Below the pieces are notes generated by a model. It had not been told where the DNA came from. It did no database searches and was given only the letters and a program-made list of their open reading frames with translations. DNA of 64,000 nucleotides, taken from the NCBI GenBank assembly GCA_023678885.1, contig CM042987.1, forward strand, positions 31,396,927-31,460,926. Reading direction: 5' to 3'. Every line of letters starts with the position of its first letter. Position 1 is the stretch's first letter. This DNA comes from Pogostemon cablin. Lineage: Eukaryota > Streptophyta > Magnoliopsida > Lamiales > Lamiaceae. Position numbers and translations under genes: made by a program. Of the stretch, positions 51,785 to 63,109 are shown in pieces.

Positions 51785-53573
51785 CTTCTTTAGTTCCACC
51801 TTTGGAGGTGTGGGTTCCTAATAGAAGCTTGGCATTGGTGTTGCCTTGCATTTCAAACTCTTTCTCAGCATTTTAATCTCAGCTTCCTGTGTTACAAAAT
51901 AAGAAAAAAGTAGTTATCAAAGTCCTTGATAGGAAGCAAGATCGACGGGGGCGGTCTTGCATCCACTTCCGTGGGCTGGGCTCAATAATTCTAATCATCT
52001 TGATTGATTGGCTCAATCATATTGATTGATTATTTTAATCATCTTGATTGATTATTCTAATTAATCTATAAATAATTGTGTGATTGCATATTTCCTTTTG
52101 TGACTTGATAGGTAGTGTGGTGTTGAGTCTATGTAACATCATCAAAAATATTATTGAATTAAGGAGCCTAAAGGCTTTTGGGCAAACGGAGTTTTTCGTT
52201 TGATTGGGCAAACGGTATTTACCGTTTGATTTTCTTTTCTTTCCTTTCTTATTTTCCTGTTCTTAACAGTCCTCCAGTTAATGCCTTTAATTTTTTGCGA
52301 CATTGAAATAACACTTTTGTTTTGGCTTGCAGGTCAACCTTCTCCACTTCTTTGCATGAATCTTTTCCTCATGTTACGAATAAAACTACCAAACAACATA
52401 TAGAAAAATCACTGAGGTGTTGAACGCAAGAAATGTGAATTTGTAATAGAATTTACGCTAACTTACCTCTCTTCTTTTCTCAGCTCTCTCATCACACTAA
52501 AAGCTCAAATCATGGGCAGGAAGAGAGCCAATTTGTGAGGTTTCGCATCTTCAGCAATTGATCTTTAACAAAGCACTTGAGGATAAACAGAACACAGCTT
52601 GTACATCACGTTGTCGATAACAAATAGTATACAATTTCACTTTCAATATCGTAGGAGCAAAAGGATACACGGATGACTGAGAAAACTTTCCAGCTTTACA
52701 GACTGTGCCTTTATTATGGGCATTCAGTTTTGTCTCACCACTGCAATCAGAAAATCAGAGCATGGAATCCATTATCTAAGGAATCAGGAAGTATGTTAAC
52801 TTAATGGCAAGTGTATAACCAAATGAAAGGAGATGAAAGTTCAAATATTTGAACTGAAGATCTTTGTTGAGGTCCTTTTGTACAAAGAAAAATAAATACT
52901 TTCAGTTTTAGATTTCATGAGCAAGGGAATAAACCATCATAAAGAACAGCATACATAAGTTCTTCAGATGGTGCTCCACTCATGGAAGATGATGTGGCAT
53001 CAGGATGTCTGCTCTGCTAATTGAGATGATAGATGAATTATGTTAGTTTTCAAAAGCTAATAAAAGATAATATACAGTCTATGGAAATACAGCTATGTCA
53101 CCACTACCTCAGAACTATTTCTATTATCGTGAACGGATTTTGGTTTCGAGTTATTCGCTGCTTGCTTCTTATCTAAGGATTCAGGCAATGCAACGTCTTT
53201 TGGGCTCTAAGGTTTCCCATTCTTGACCTTCCCTGAACTCTTTTGCGGTTTATAATTCTTAGAATAATCAGACTTTTCAACTCCGAGTGCCTACACATAT
53301 ACAAAGATCTCGACATGAATCAAAAAATGAATATTAAGAAAAGATGATAAGAGGAAAAAATCACGAATCTCGTACATTTGAATAATTTTTTGTTTGCAAG
53401 GCAGTTTTCTCAGCAGTTTCTTTGTAAGGGACCAAAGAATGATCTCTCAGCTTCATGCCATCTTCCAAACTATCACTTAATTCTTCGACTCCCAAAATGA
53501 CATTCAAATTCTCATTTGTCTTTTCAAAGGAGATAGGGAGTGAATCATGAACACCATTTTCAATCTCCATCAC
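51785..53573 (-). pseudogene. WVD2-like (TPX2-family) microtubule-associated protein, decayed
   Basis: Recognisable exons on the minus strand: 53376-53573 (starts MMEIENGVHDS), 53108-53290 (SSGKVKNGKP), about 52925-53020 (HPDATSSSMSGAPSEEL), 52467 to about 52560 (AEDAKPHKLAL, then CDERAEKRR), about 52325-52390 (EEKIHAK) and 51785-51886 (EAEIKMLRKSL, then ATPMPSFY). The ERAEKRR, KIHAK and EAEIK..LRKSL..KATPMPSFY series is the TPX2 C-terminal signature of the WAVE-DAMPENED2 family, which bundles cortical microtubules. It is broken by in-frame stops at 53207-53209, 52497-52499, 52374-52376 and 51818-51820, a frameshift near 52520 and another near 52348. A 342-bp solo LTR lies in the last intron. 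The splice sites are still good, so it may yield a non-coding transcript. Confidence 0.82.
51927..52268. mobile_element. Solo LTR, 342 bp, copia-like, in pseudogene intron
   Basis: It begins TGATAGGAAGC and ends TTCTTAACA, with a 5-bp target duplication GTCCT (51922-51926 and 52269-52273). A TATA-like CTATAAATAA lies at about 52066. No internal region or second LTR is present. TGATAGG starts are common among copia LTRs. The family is inferred. Confidence 0.8.
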
Positions 53574-55679
53574 AGGAATAATGCTCTCAGCTCGTCACCC
53601 ATAATCAAATACCATTTGCATTAAAAATATATTCATATTAGAAGCATCAAAAGGTGGCAAGTAAAAAGTAAAATTTGCATACACTATTAATGTGGTTTAA
53701 GTTCCATACAATGTCTTAACAAAGATTATTGTAAAGCAACTATAGTAATGATTGGAAAGATACAAAAAATTCTTCAACTTGGGCGAGCACTACGAGGTAA
53801 TGACTGTTTTACACAACAAAACTATTTTGTTAAATGACAAATAATACTACGACATTGTTAAAAAAATTCCACAGATTAAATCCTTAACAGAGGAGGACAA
53901 AATCAGTACGAGTATCCCTTAATAATGGATGTACCTTAAACCTGCTGATTCATTTAGACTATTGTCAAATAAAACCTAGTAAAGGAAATACAACAATCTA
54001 GACACACCAATATTATAAAGAGCATGCACGACGTGCATAAATTTGTTGCCTGTGTTGCTTTTGATATCTTATTTTCATGGAAAAGCTCTTCTTTGGATGA
54101 AAATTAGCCTCATCTAACAAAAACAAATAATAACATGCACAGTCAAAATAATAAGGCACACTTGCAGAAGATTATATTGTACTTGAAGAGATTGCAAAGA
54201 GAAACATAAAATGAAACTGGATTTTGAAAACAAATTATTAAATTTTAGGTGATCTCATTAGAATGTATGTGACTACGATAATGAAATTTTCTTCGTGGTT
54301 CATCAGAATCAAATAGAAGCAAAGTTCGTGGAGATCAAACTTTTGGAACGCTCACCACATCAGATTTTAAAGAAGAAATCTACTCTCGTTTATTTTGATT
54401 TGCTCCATATGTACAAATTGACTGCACTCCAGTAAACTTTCCAGCATAAAAAATGACATCTGAAATCTAACACAGTAAATGTCATCAGTTTATATCATTG
54501 ATAAGAGCTTACCTTGGCAATATCTAAAAAAATTATTTTAGGGAAGGCAGGAACTTTTAACTGCCCAAGTATACGGATCAAGAATTGGAGCAATAACATT
54601 AGCATTATACATCATGAATAAAATGCAAACTTCCTGTGATAAAAATTAAAAGTATAATTATTTTCATAATAATCATGAACCTAGTGTATGTGATAATTAG
54701 TTAGTTACTAAATACGAAAAATGGCATTACATACTTTTAAAAATACCAAATAATTACAACTATAATTAAATATTTTATGCACGCACATCATGGCCCTATA
54801 CTGTAAAGGTTTCGAAGTTCTAATTATCATGTCAGAAACATCGATTGTGCCCTAATGTTATTAAAAATAAATGGATGATTCCCACATAATTGGAAATTAT
54901 TCCAATTCATATCCAACACCAAACACTATTTTTCACTCTCATTCTCATTCCATACCATCCAAACCCCTCAACCAAACACTCCTTAGAAAGAAAAAAAAAA
55001 AAAACAATTGAGTAACACAAAGCATGCTGCATGCAAATGGTGAAAAAATTAATAGATTCTACTAGCTACTGTTCGGATAATTGGATCGAATAGCCATAAT
55101 TTATAAGAAAACTAATGTTTTTTGTTGTTAATTATTTTGGATATTAATTTTTATTTCATTATTGTGTAGATTTATTTTGTAAATTTTGAGAGGGAGAAAA
55201 ATGCCCTAGCTTGCTAAATATTAATTACGTGGGTTTCATTTTATTTTTATTTTGACAAAATATTCATTGCACGTGTAAAATTACTTGCACCTTAAGAAAA
55301 TCTCTGTATGTTACTCATTTCGTTTCATTCTTTACTTCACTTTTTTTTTTAAGAATGTGATTTTTTTAATTTATTTAGAGATAATTTGACATTTTTGAAA
55401 AATAAATAAACTATAAAATAAGTTATGTATTTTTATATGATGATACTTTTAAAATTAGAGTATATTAGTATGAGATTATATATGATGTTGATTTTATTTT
55501 ATTTTTTTTGTCATAAAAAATTAAAAAAATAGAAAGGGTGGAAATAGAAAATGTAGAGCGTATGTTTAAGTATTTAAGTATAAGAGGGAGTACATATAAA
55601 ATGAGTGCAAATGAGAGAAAAAGAGATTGTGAAGCATATTAAAAAGGGGGAAAATAGAAAAAAATGTAAAGTATATTAA

Positions 55680-55766
<87 letters not shown>

Positions 55767-56440
55767 TTTAGAATTAGGTGAGAAATAGAAAATGCCTTTG
55801 CATATATATTAAGTAGAATATTTATTGCATCTTAATGTTACCTCTTATGTTTTAATTTAATTATTGCATAAAAGATACTATATGGATTATATTTTGAAAA
55901 GAAAATATAAATGCTAAAATAAAATATCATTAAAAATATATAAGTAGATTTAGCATGCAGTATCTATAAAATTGCGATGATGTTAATTTATTTAAAATTA
56001 TGAGATCCATGAAAAATAATCCACAAATATTTGGTAATTAAAACTGCAATTAGTGAGTTGAAAAACCAAATTCTACATATATATAAAGAAATATGAATAA
56101 TGATATTCATTTGTGAAAGGAAAGTAAATTATGATATTTGAACGTCATTCATATGTTCAATTCAATTTTTTAGTTGCTATTTATAATGGTGGAATTTAAA
56201 ACATAAACACTCTGTATCGGTACCAAAATATTTATTTTGGATTCAGACTTTTGTAAAAGTACCAATTTATCCCAAATTTAAAAAAAATGAATATTTTCAA
56301 ATAAAAATGTTATAAAAATCGAAAAATTAAATTTGTTGAATAAAATAAATTGGTAGTGATTTAAAACCGTCGTCAATAGTGTGTTTATGGTAACTGTATA
56401 GAGCAGTGGCATATACTGTACTAAGCCATAATCTCTGTCG
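53574..56440. other. Intergenic DNA between WVD2-like remnant and MATE gene
   Basis: The part near 53574-54600 may hold the old promoter and leader of the pseudogene. A perfect (TA)n tract occupies 55682-55762. No gene is recognised. Confidence 0.5.
55682..55762. repeat. (TA)n microsatellite
   Basis: Perfect TA/AT run of about 80 bp. Confidence 0.97.
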
Positions 56441-56629
56441 CCCTCAATATATATATATACATGTATGTGTATCTATACATCACTCTGTCAACAAACATTT
56501 CTCTCTTTCATCTCATTTGTCGTTTTCCTAAGCTTCAGTTGCACAACCTCCATAAAACCTCATGTCAACATTATCAAAATCTGTGGACTTTCCCCTATAA
56601 TTCACTTCCTTGAAGAAACCTCCATCTTG
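56441..56629 (+). promoter_or_regulatory. MATE promoter TATA and untranslated first exon
   Basis: A TATA-like CAATATATATATATAC at 56446-56460 is followed about 30 bp on by ACATCACTCTGTCAACAAACA, a plausible transcription start. The exon runs to a donor, TCTTG|GTAAGC, at 56629/56630. The matching acceptor TTTTTGCAG|GTTTTC is at 63026/63027, 9 bp before the MATE ATG. The copia element lies between the two. The exon is inferred from splice signals and composition, not from a transcript. Confidence 0.55.
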
Positions 56630-56677
56630 GTAAGCTTATTTAAAATATACATATGTATGTAAGTATGTGTAAGTATA

Positions 56678-56932
56678 TGTTGGGCCCGTTGGGCTTTTGG
56701 CCCAAATGCCGGTCTTCATTCTCAAAGTATTGGGCCAAGTTTGTCTTGGCCCATAGCCTTACACTTGTGGCCTATTTGATCTCCCCATTTGTGACCCTCT
56801 CGGGTAGAACGTGGATTTGAATTCTTTTGTGAGTTCAACGGGAATCTGAGCACTGTGGAGTTCTTCCCTCGACCACCTTCTCCGGCGTAGACGACGTACA
56901 CGGACGACGATGACGACCCTATCCGCCTAACA
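56678..56932 (+). repeat. 5' LTR (255 bp)
   Basis: This LTR is identical to 62658-62912. GGGCCCGTTGGGC and TTTTGGCCCAAA symmetry lies near its start. It would carry the element promoter and could drive outward transcription of the MATE gene. Confidence 0.97.
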
Positions 56933-56933
56933 G

Positions 56934-56945
56934 TGGTATCAGAGC
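56934..56945 (+). other. Primer-binding site for initiator tRNA-Met
   Basis: TGGTATCAGAGC is the standard plant copia primer site complementary to the 3' end of tRNA-iMet. It starts one base after the LTR end (GTGGTATC). Confidence 0.95.
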
Positions 56946-58374
56946 GGGTTTCGTCGTCCGTCTGTCTCCCGAAGCCGCTGATCGTCAGCCGCCGGTGGGA
57001 GATCGCCGCCGTCCGGCCGCCGCCGGACTTCCTCGCCGGGATCTGAAGGATCTGCTCGCGATCGCGCCGGAGCTAGGGCTCCTCCGCCGGAATCGCGATC
57101 TACCGCCAGCACCGCCACTTCCAGCCTCGGATCTGACGCCGCCCGTCGCCGTCTCTGCCTGGATCTGACGTCGCCGTCGCCGGAATCGCCGGATCTGCCT
57201 GTATCGCGCCTGCCGCCGCACGCTCCAGATCGCGCCGCCGCCTCCGGAATCGCGTCGCAGCGACGCCGGATCTGCCTGGATCTTCGCCGCACGCCTCGCG
57301 ATCTGCGCCGCACGCCTCGCGATCTGTCTCGCCGGGAACGCGACAGGGAGGAGCTCGCGCCGCCTTCGCCAAGCAGCCGCTGGAATCGCGACCGGTGAGC
57401 TCCAGCCGCTCGTCTTCAGCGCTGCCTCGCCGGGACCGACGAGCCGCGACCAGATCCGAGGGTGCCGATCGACGCGCCGCCGCCGCCAGCCTCCAGATCG
57501 CGTCCACTGCCTGCTGAGGAGTCGCCGGGAACGCGCCCTGCTGAAGATCCGCCGGGATCGCTACGAGGGAGCTGCTCGCTTGGAGCCGACCGCCGGAGCT
57601 GACCACCGGGAGCTACTCGCCCGGAGCTGACCACCGCTGCCGGAGCTAGGGTTTTCAGACGCCGCCGCCAGCAGTTGACCACCGCCGCCGCTGACCGTCA
57701 GCCTTCCGCCGCCGCCGCCGTTGACCGCCGGAGTTGACCGCCGGAGCTTGGGTTCCGGTCAGATTGGAGTGACCATTGTGAGGAAGGGAAGTGTCTCTCC
57801 TCCTCTCCTTTTATATTATTTCGAAAAATTTCAGATTTGGTTTTGTTAATTTTTCGAATAGTTCTTTTCTGAAATTTTTTCAGAATTGTGCCTTCACTAA
57901 CTCCAATATTTCTCACTTTGTGTGTAGGTTGAAACTTGGAGTGGAGGCTGCCCCGTTCGTGTTTGGTACGTGAACAAGACTACGAGGGATCCGCCCCCGT
58001 TAAGTAACGGGCTGGTGGCTCGTAGAGGTGGTACGGTGTTCTCGTCGGAGACACCGCTCTGGTGAAATAGCTTGAGCCTTTCTTAATTTATTTTCTTGTC
58101 TGATGCCCTGAGGCGGCTGGCCCTCTTATTTGCTCTTGTGTGATGCTCTGAGGCGGCTGGCCCTCTTATTACTGTTCTTGTTTGTTTCTTTTGTGAAACT
58201 GTTATCTTAGTCTTTCTATTTCCGCTGCTGAAAATCTGTCCTTGTGTGTTATACTGCTCCGTTTCTCGCTTTGTGTGTGATTAGAGTAGTGTCAACCTGG
58301 TGTGTGATAGATTGTTGCTCTGTATTTCTGTATTTTCTCCGTTCAAAGTGTGTTCTACTCAACTTTAAATACCC
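56946..58374 (+). other. GC-rich untranslated leader of the copia element
   Basis: From about 56960 to 57770 the leader is CpG-dense and built of CCGCCGG, GCCGGAGCTGACC and GATCTG-type units. After that the composition returns to normal. A 40-bp unit, TGATGCCCTGAGGCGGCTGG plus a further 20 bp, occurs twice in tandem (58101-58140 and 58141-58180). No reading frame here is supported. Frames on either strand are by-products of the GC bias. It presumably serves as packaging and translation leader. Confidence 0.7.
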
Positions 58375-61300
58375 ATGGCTTCGTCTTCGTTTGGACAAGC
58401 ACCGTTTGATGGTAAGCGAGACTTCAGTATCTGGAAACAGAAAATGAAGTGCATACTCATTCAACAAAGGGTATTCAAAGCTGTAGATCACTCGTATGAC
58501 AAGGATGATACACCTGCTAAAAAGACTGAGATGAATGAGCTTGCTTTATCTGCGATTATCTTGAATCTTTCTGATCCTGTGCTTAGAAAAGTTGGTGTGC
58601 ATGAGTCCGCAAAAGTTTTGTGGGAAACGTTGGATAAGCTGTACACTGAAACATCTTTGCCTAGTAAAATGTTTCTTCTGGAAAAATTCTTTCGTTTTAA
58701 ACTTGATTTAAACAAAGATGTTGAAGAAAATTTGGATGTGTTCACAAAATTGATTCAAGATATTAAGCTAACTGGTGACAAGCATATTGATGAATACACT
58801 CCTATTGTGCTTTTAAATGCTATACCTGATTCTTACAATGATGTAAAGTCTGCTATAAAGTATGGTCGTGATGATGTTACTCTTGATATTGTGGTGAATG
58901 CCTTAAAAAGCAAAGAGCATGATTTAAAACAAAATAGGGGTGTTAAGAATTCTGGGGAGGTTATGCACGTTAAGGGGAAACCTAACAATCGTAACAAGAA
59001 CAAGAACAACAATAAGAACAAGGACAAAAATTCTGATGTGAAATCCCAGAATAATCAGAATGGGGACAAGAAAAAGAAGAAATGCTTTAATTGCCATGAA
59101 AGGGGACATTTTGTAAACAAGTGTCCTCATCCTAAGAGGAATAATTCTAATGATCATGCTAATGTTGCCTCTGAATCTGTGAATTATGGTGATGTGTTTG
59201 CTATTTCTGATAATTGTGTGAATTCTGTGCATCCATCTCTGTGTGATAGTGAATGGCTTGTGGATTCCGGTTGCACATTTCATATGACACCTTTTAAACA
59301 TCTTTTCTCTTCATATAAAATTGTTTCTCATGGATCTGTGTCTATGGCTAATGAAAGAAGATGTGATGTGCTTGGTGTGGGTGACATTTGCTTGCGTTTT
59401 GAAGATGATTCTGTGTTCACTTTGAAAAACGTGCGACATGTGCCTGATTTGTGTAACAATTTGATTTCCTGTGCTGCACTTGAAGATGAGGGGCTTGAGG
59501 GTAGGTGGGGAAAGGGTTGCATGTCCATTGTAAAGGGTTCTGTGCCCATCTTTAATGCTGAAAAGAGGAATAACCTGTATGTTTGTTGTGCTAAATCTGT
59601 TGATATGTCTGCTAACGCGGTTAAAGAAGATAAAACAAATATTTGGCATGGTAGGTTAGGTCACATGAGTGGAAAAGGTCTTGAAATATTGCATAAAGCT
59701 GGTTCTTTTGGTAATGATAAGCTGACATGCATTCCTTTCTGTGATTCTTGTGTGCAAGGCAAACATGCGAAGGTGAAATTTCCTGTTTCCCCATACCCTA
59801 AGACTTCTTCGTGTAGTGATATACTTGAGTACCTGCATGCTGATGTGTGGGGGCCTTCTAGTGAGCCAACTCAAGGTGGCAATGTGTATTTTCTGTCCAT
59901 TATTGATGATTTTTCAAGAAAAGTGTGGGTAATTTTGCTTAAAAACAAATCTGATGTTTTTGAAAAGTTCAAAAATTGGAAAACTTTGATTGAAAATCAA
60001 ATGGGTAAAAAGATTAAGTATCTTAGAACTGATAATGGATTGGAATTTTGCAATAATGCCATGGATGATTTATGTGTCAAATCTGGAATTGTGAGACACA
60101 AGTCTGCTCCTTACACTCCCCAACAGAATGGGGTTGCTGAGAGGATGAATAGGACTTTGTTAGAAAGGGTGAGGAGCATGTTGGTGTCTTCTGGACTTTC
60201 TAAAAAGTTTTGGGGTGAGGCGCTTATTACCGCAGCATGTTTAATAAACAAATCCCCCTCTGTGCCTTTGAAGGGTAAGTGCCCTGACTATGTGTTCTTT
60301 GGTAAAAATATTGATTATTCTGTGCTACGTGTATTTGGCTGTGCTGCGTTTGTGCGTCAGAAACATGACAAATTGGATCCTAGGAGTAGAAAATGTGTTT
60401 TTCTTGGTTATCCTGAGGGTGTTAAAGGTTATAGGCTGTGGGATATCTCTGAACCTGGTTTCAAAATCGTGATTAGTAGGGATGTGATCTTTAATGAATC
60501 TGAATTTCCTTGCTTATCTGCTCCTTTGCCTGATGTTGTGCCTTTACATGATCCTACCACCTCTTCGAGTGAGGTGGAGTTGTCTCCTGTGTTATCTGAT
60601 GTTGAAAACTTGCCTGACACTGTTGTTGATCAAGAACTTGTTGCCAATGAACCTGTTATCAATGATGAAAATGTGCATGATATTCCTGAAGATGATGACT
60701 ATGTTTTGACTAGGGATAGACCTAGAAGGAATATTAGGCCACCTGCTAGGTATGATGATTTTCATATTGATACTCATGCTTGTAATGCGTTTGAAAGTGT
60801 TGATAATGAACCTAAGACCTATCAAGAAGCTTTAAAATCTGACGATTCTGTGAAATGGTTAAATGCTATGAAAGATGAAATGAAATCGTTGCATGTTAAT
60901 CATACTTGGACTCTGGTTCCAAAACCTGCTCATTGCTCTGTTGTTGATTGCAAGTGGCTTTTCAAAGTGAAACATGAGCCTGAAAATGTTAGATTTAAAG
61001 CTAGATTGGTAGCAAAAGGTTTTACTCAAAAGGAAGGGGTTGATTATAATGAAATCTTTGCTCCTGTTGTTAAATTCACCACGATTCGTATAATGCTTGC
61101 ATTAGTTGCTTACTTTGATTGGGAATTGAAGCAAATGGATGTAAAAACGGCTTTTCTTAATGGTGATTTGGACAAAAAGATTTTCATGAAACAACCTGAG
61201 GGTTTTGTGGACCCCAAAAATCCTGATCATGTATGTTATTTGAAGAAATCCTTGTATGGCTTGAAACAATCTCCTAGACAGTGGAATAAGAAGTTTGATC

Positions 61301-62367
61301 AATGCATGACATCGTTGAAGTTTAAGAGAAGCTTGCATGATAATTGTCTTTACTTCAAGATTGATACTTCTGTTCCTGTTTTTCTGCTCATATATGTGGA
61401 TGATATGCTAATTGTTAGCCCTGATCTTGAGTATGTTGAGCTTGTTCAAAAGAGTCTATGTGATAATTTTGATATGAAAGATATTGGAGATGCTAAAAGG
61501 ATTCTTGGAATGAACATTGATAGAGATAGGAAGAACCATGTTCTCTTGCTTAATCAGATTTCATATGTTGAAAAGATTTTGAGTAAATTCTCTATGATGC
61601 ATGCTAAAACTGTGAATGTGCCTCTTGCTGCTCACTTTGTGTTAAGTAAGGATCAGTCTCCAAAGACTGATTCTGAAATTGCTGAAATGGAAAAGGTTCC
61701 TTATTCCAATGCCATTGGGTCTGTTATGTATCTTATGGTTAGCACTAGACCAGATATTGCATATTCTGTTAGTTGCTTGAGTAGGTATATGGCTAATCCA
61801 GGTGCGCCTCATTGGGAGGCTTTGAAATGGCTCTTGAGATACCTCAAGGGCTCCATGGAGGTAAGTTTACGCTTTTCCAAATCTGCAAATGGTGTGAGCC
61901 TTGTTGGCTATGTTGATTCCAATTATGCAAATGATAGAGATAATAGGAAGTCCACAACTTCTTATGTGTTTACCTTGTGTGGCTCTTGCATAAGTTGGAA
62001 GTCTCAGTTACAGCATGTGGTTGCTTTATCTACAACTGAATCTGAATACGTGGCTATTACTGATGCTTTAAAGGAAGCTATTTGGTTGCAAGGTCTTCTG
62101 AATGAAATAGGTTTTCTTGACAAATATGCCACTGTGTTTTCTGATAGTATGTCTGCGATTCAGTTGTGTAAAAATCCTGTTTTCCATGATAGAACCAAGC
62201 ATATAGATGTTCGGTATCATTTCATTCGTGATATTGTGGAAAAAGGTATTGTTAACCTGGAAAAGATTGCATCTGAGTTTAATCCTGCTGATATGGGTAC
62301 TAAATGCTTATCTGTTGAAAAATTTAGGTCTTGCATGAGGACTTTAAATTTCGACTCTCTTGATTGA
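58375..62367 (+). CDS. Copia Gag-Pol polyprotein, 1330 aa, intact
   Basis: One frame encodes all replication functions of the retrotransposon. In order: Gag (about 1-230, with DFSIWKQKM near 16-24), CCHC zinc knuckle CFNCHERGHFVNKC at 237-250, aspartic protease with D297-S-G, integrase zinc finger (H425, H430, C456, C459), integrase catalytic triad D490, D553, E589 (35 residues between the last two, the DD35E spacing), reverse transcriptase from about 845 with KQMDVKTAFLNG and catalytic YVDDM at 1007-1011, and RNase H with STTESEY near 1220-1225, DSMSAIQL, and HIDVRYHFIRD. There is no stop, frameshift or missing catalytic residue. The ATG at 58375 follows a leader of 1.4 kb. As in other copia elements, Gag and Pol are in a single frame and need self-cleavage. 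It is probably competent or only recently silenced. Confidence 0.97.
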   Translation: MASSSFGQAPFDGKRDFSIWKQKMKCILIQQRVFKAVDHSYDKDDTPAKKTEMNELALSAIILNLSDPVLRKVGVHESAKVLWETLDKLYTETSLPSKMFLLEKFFRFKLDLNKDVEENLDVFTKLIQDIKLTGDKHIDEYTPIVLLNAIPDSYNDVKSAIKYGRDDVTLDIVVNALKSKEHDLKQNRGVKNSGEVMHVKGKPNNRNKNKNNNKNKDKNSDVKSQNNQNGDKKKKKCFNCHERGHFVNKCPHPKRNNSNDHANVASESVNYGDVFAISDNCVNSVHPSLCDSEWLVDSGCTFHMTPFKHLFSSYKIVSHGSVSMANERRCDVLGVGDICLRFEDDSVFTLKNVRHVPDLCNNLISCAALEDEGLEGRWGKGCMSIVKGSVPIFNAEKRNNLYVCCAKSVDMSANAVKEDKTNIWHGRLGHMSGKGLEILHKAGSFGNDKLTCIPFCDSCVQGKHAKVKFPVSPYPKTSSCSDILEYLHADVWGPSSEPTQGGNVYFLSIIDDFSRKVWVILLKNKSDVFEKFKNWKTLIENQMGKKIKYLRTDNGLEFCNNAMDDLCVKSGIVRHKSAPYTPQQNGVAERMNRTLLERVRSMLVSSGLSKKFWGEALITAACLINKSPSVPLKGKCPDYVFFGKNIDYSVLRVFGCAAFVRQKHDKLDPRSRKCVFLGYPEGVKGYRLWDISEPGFKIVISRDVIFNESEFPCLSAPLPDVVPLHDPTTSSSEVELSPVLSDVENLPDTVVDQELVANEPVINDENVHDIPEDDDYVLTRDRPRRNIRPPARYDDFHIDTHACNAFESVDNEPKTYQEALKSDDSVKWLNAMKDEMKSLHVNHTWTLVPKPAHCSVVDCKWLFKVKHEPENVRFKARLVAKGFTQKEGVDYNEIFAPVVKFTTIRIMLALVAYFDWELKQMDVKTAFLNGDLDKKIFMKQPEGFVDPKNPDHVCYLKKSLYGLKQSPRQWNKKFDQCMTSLKFKRSLHDNCLYFKIDTSVPVFLLIYVDDMLIVSPDLEYVELVQKSLCDNFDMKDIGDAKRILGMNIDRDRKNHVLLLNQISYVEKILSKFSMMHAKTVNVPLAAHFVLSKDQSPKTDSEIAEMEKVPYSNAIGSVMYLMVSTRPDIAYSVSCLSRYMANPGAPHWEALKWLLRYLKGSMEVSLRFSKSANGVSLVGYVDSNYANDRDNRKSTTSYVFTLCGSCISWKSQLQHVVALSTTESEYVAITDALKEAIWLQGLLNEIGFLDKYATVFSDSMSAIQLCKNPVFHDRTKHIDVRYHFIRDIVEKGIVNLEKIASEFNPADMGTKCLSVEKFRSCMRTLNFDSLD

Positions 62368-62643
62368 AGCATGTTGTATGCAGTTCCTTTCCGTGGATGT
62401 TGTGTCCACTCTTGAGCTTGTGTGCTCCGTTTATTTTGTCCTTGGGATATTTTAAACATTTTGTGACTATGTGTCCGTGATCTTTGCGTCGGCTTAGATT
62501 TGTGTATCTTTTGTGATACCTTGACTTTTGTGTCAAATTTCTGGATCTTGCATTTGACTTTGTGTCTTTTCGTTTTGCAGGTGTCCGGGAAAAGTGCAAT
62601 GATGAATTCCCATTTAGTTATACACAAGGGTAGATGATTTGGG

Positions 62644-62657
62644 CCAAGGTGGAGATT
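62644..62657 (+). other. Polypurine tract of the copia element
   Basis: The purine-rich AAGGTGGAGA lies directly before the 3' LTR, where plus-strand priming takes place. Confidence 0.85.
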
Positions 62658-62912
62658 TGTTGGGCCCGTTGGGCTTTTGGCCCAAATGCCGGTCTTCATT
62701 CTCAAAGTATTGGGCCAAGTTTGTCTTGGCCCATAGCCTTACACTTGTGGCCTATTTGATCTCCCCATTTGTGACCCTCTCGGGTAGAACGTGGATTTGA
62801 ATTCTTTTGTGAGTTCAACGGGAATCTGAGCACTGTGGAGTTCTTCCCTCGACCACCTTCTCCGGCGTAGACGACGTACACGGACGACGATGACGACCCT
62901 ATCCGCCTAACA
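62658..62912 (+). repeat. 3' LTR (255 bp)
   Basis: This LTR is identical to the 5' LTR and is followed by target duplication GTATA at 62913-62917. It ends 123 bp upstream of the MATE ATG. Confidence 0.97.
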
Positions 62913-63035
62913 GTATATATGAAGATCATGAGTGTTTGAGATAACCTCTTCCTTTCTCTCCCATCTCTTTCTCATGCTTCTCTGGTGTAGTCATTTGATC
63001 AAACACCTGTTAGACTGTTTTTGCAGGTTTTCTTA

Positions 63036-63078
63036 ATGGCACAGTTTAACTCCCACAAGCTCATTTCCTCCTCCCAGG

Positions 63079-63109
<31 letters not shown>

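Larger units (their letters stand above)
56678..62912 (+). mobile_element. Complete young Ty1-copia LTR retrotransposon, 6235 bp
   Basis: Two 255-bp LTRs (56678-56932 and 62658-62912) read identically base for base. They start TGTTGGGCCC and end CGCCTAACA. The target duplication is GTATA (56673-56677 and 62913-62917). The tRNA-iMet primer site TGGTATCAGAGC begins 2 bp inside the left LTR, and a polypurine tract AAGGTGGAGA precedes the right LTR. One uninterrupted Gag-Pol frame fills 58375-62367. The integrase-before-RT order is copia, and the Gag and IN motifs resemble the Tork/Tnt1 lineage. The leader of 1.4 kb between primer site and gag is long and partly very GC-rich. Identical LTRs plus an open frame mean very recent insertion. 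It sits in sense orientation in the 5'-UTR intron of the MATE gene. Confidence 0.97.

Noticed and set aside
56465..56662. 65-codon frame before the copia element
   Set aside because: Its position fits the untranslated first exon of the MATE gene. The frame runs through the proposed splice donor, so at most it is an upstream ORF.
57100..57606. 168-codon minus-strand open frame in the copia leader, and several neighbours
   Set aside because: GC-biased sequence opens frames on both strands. The Arg/Ala/Gly-rich translations have no domain and lie antisense in the retrotransposon leader.
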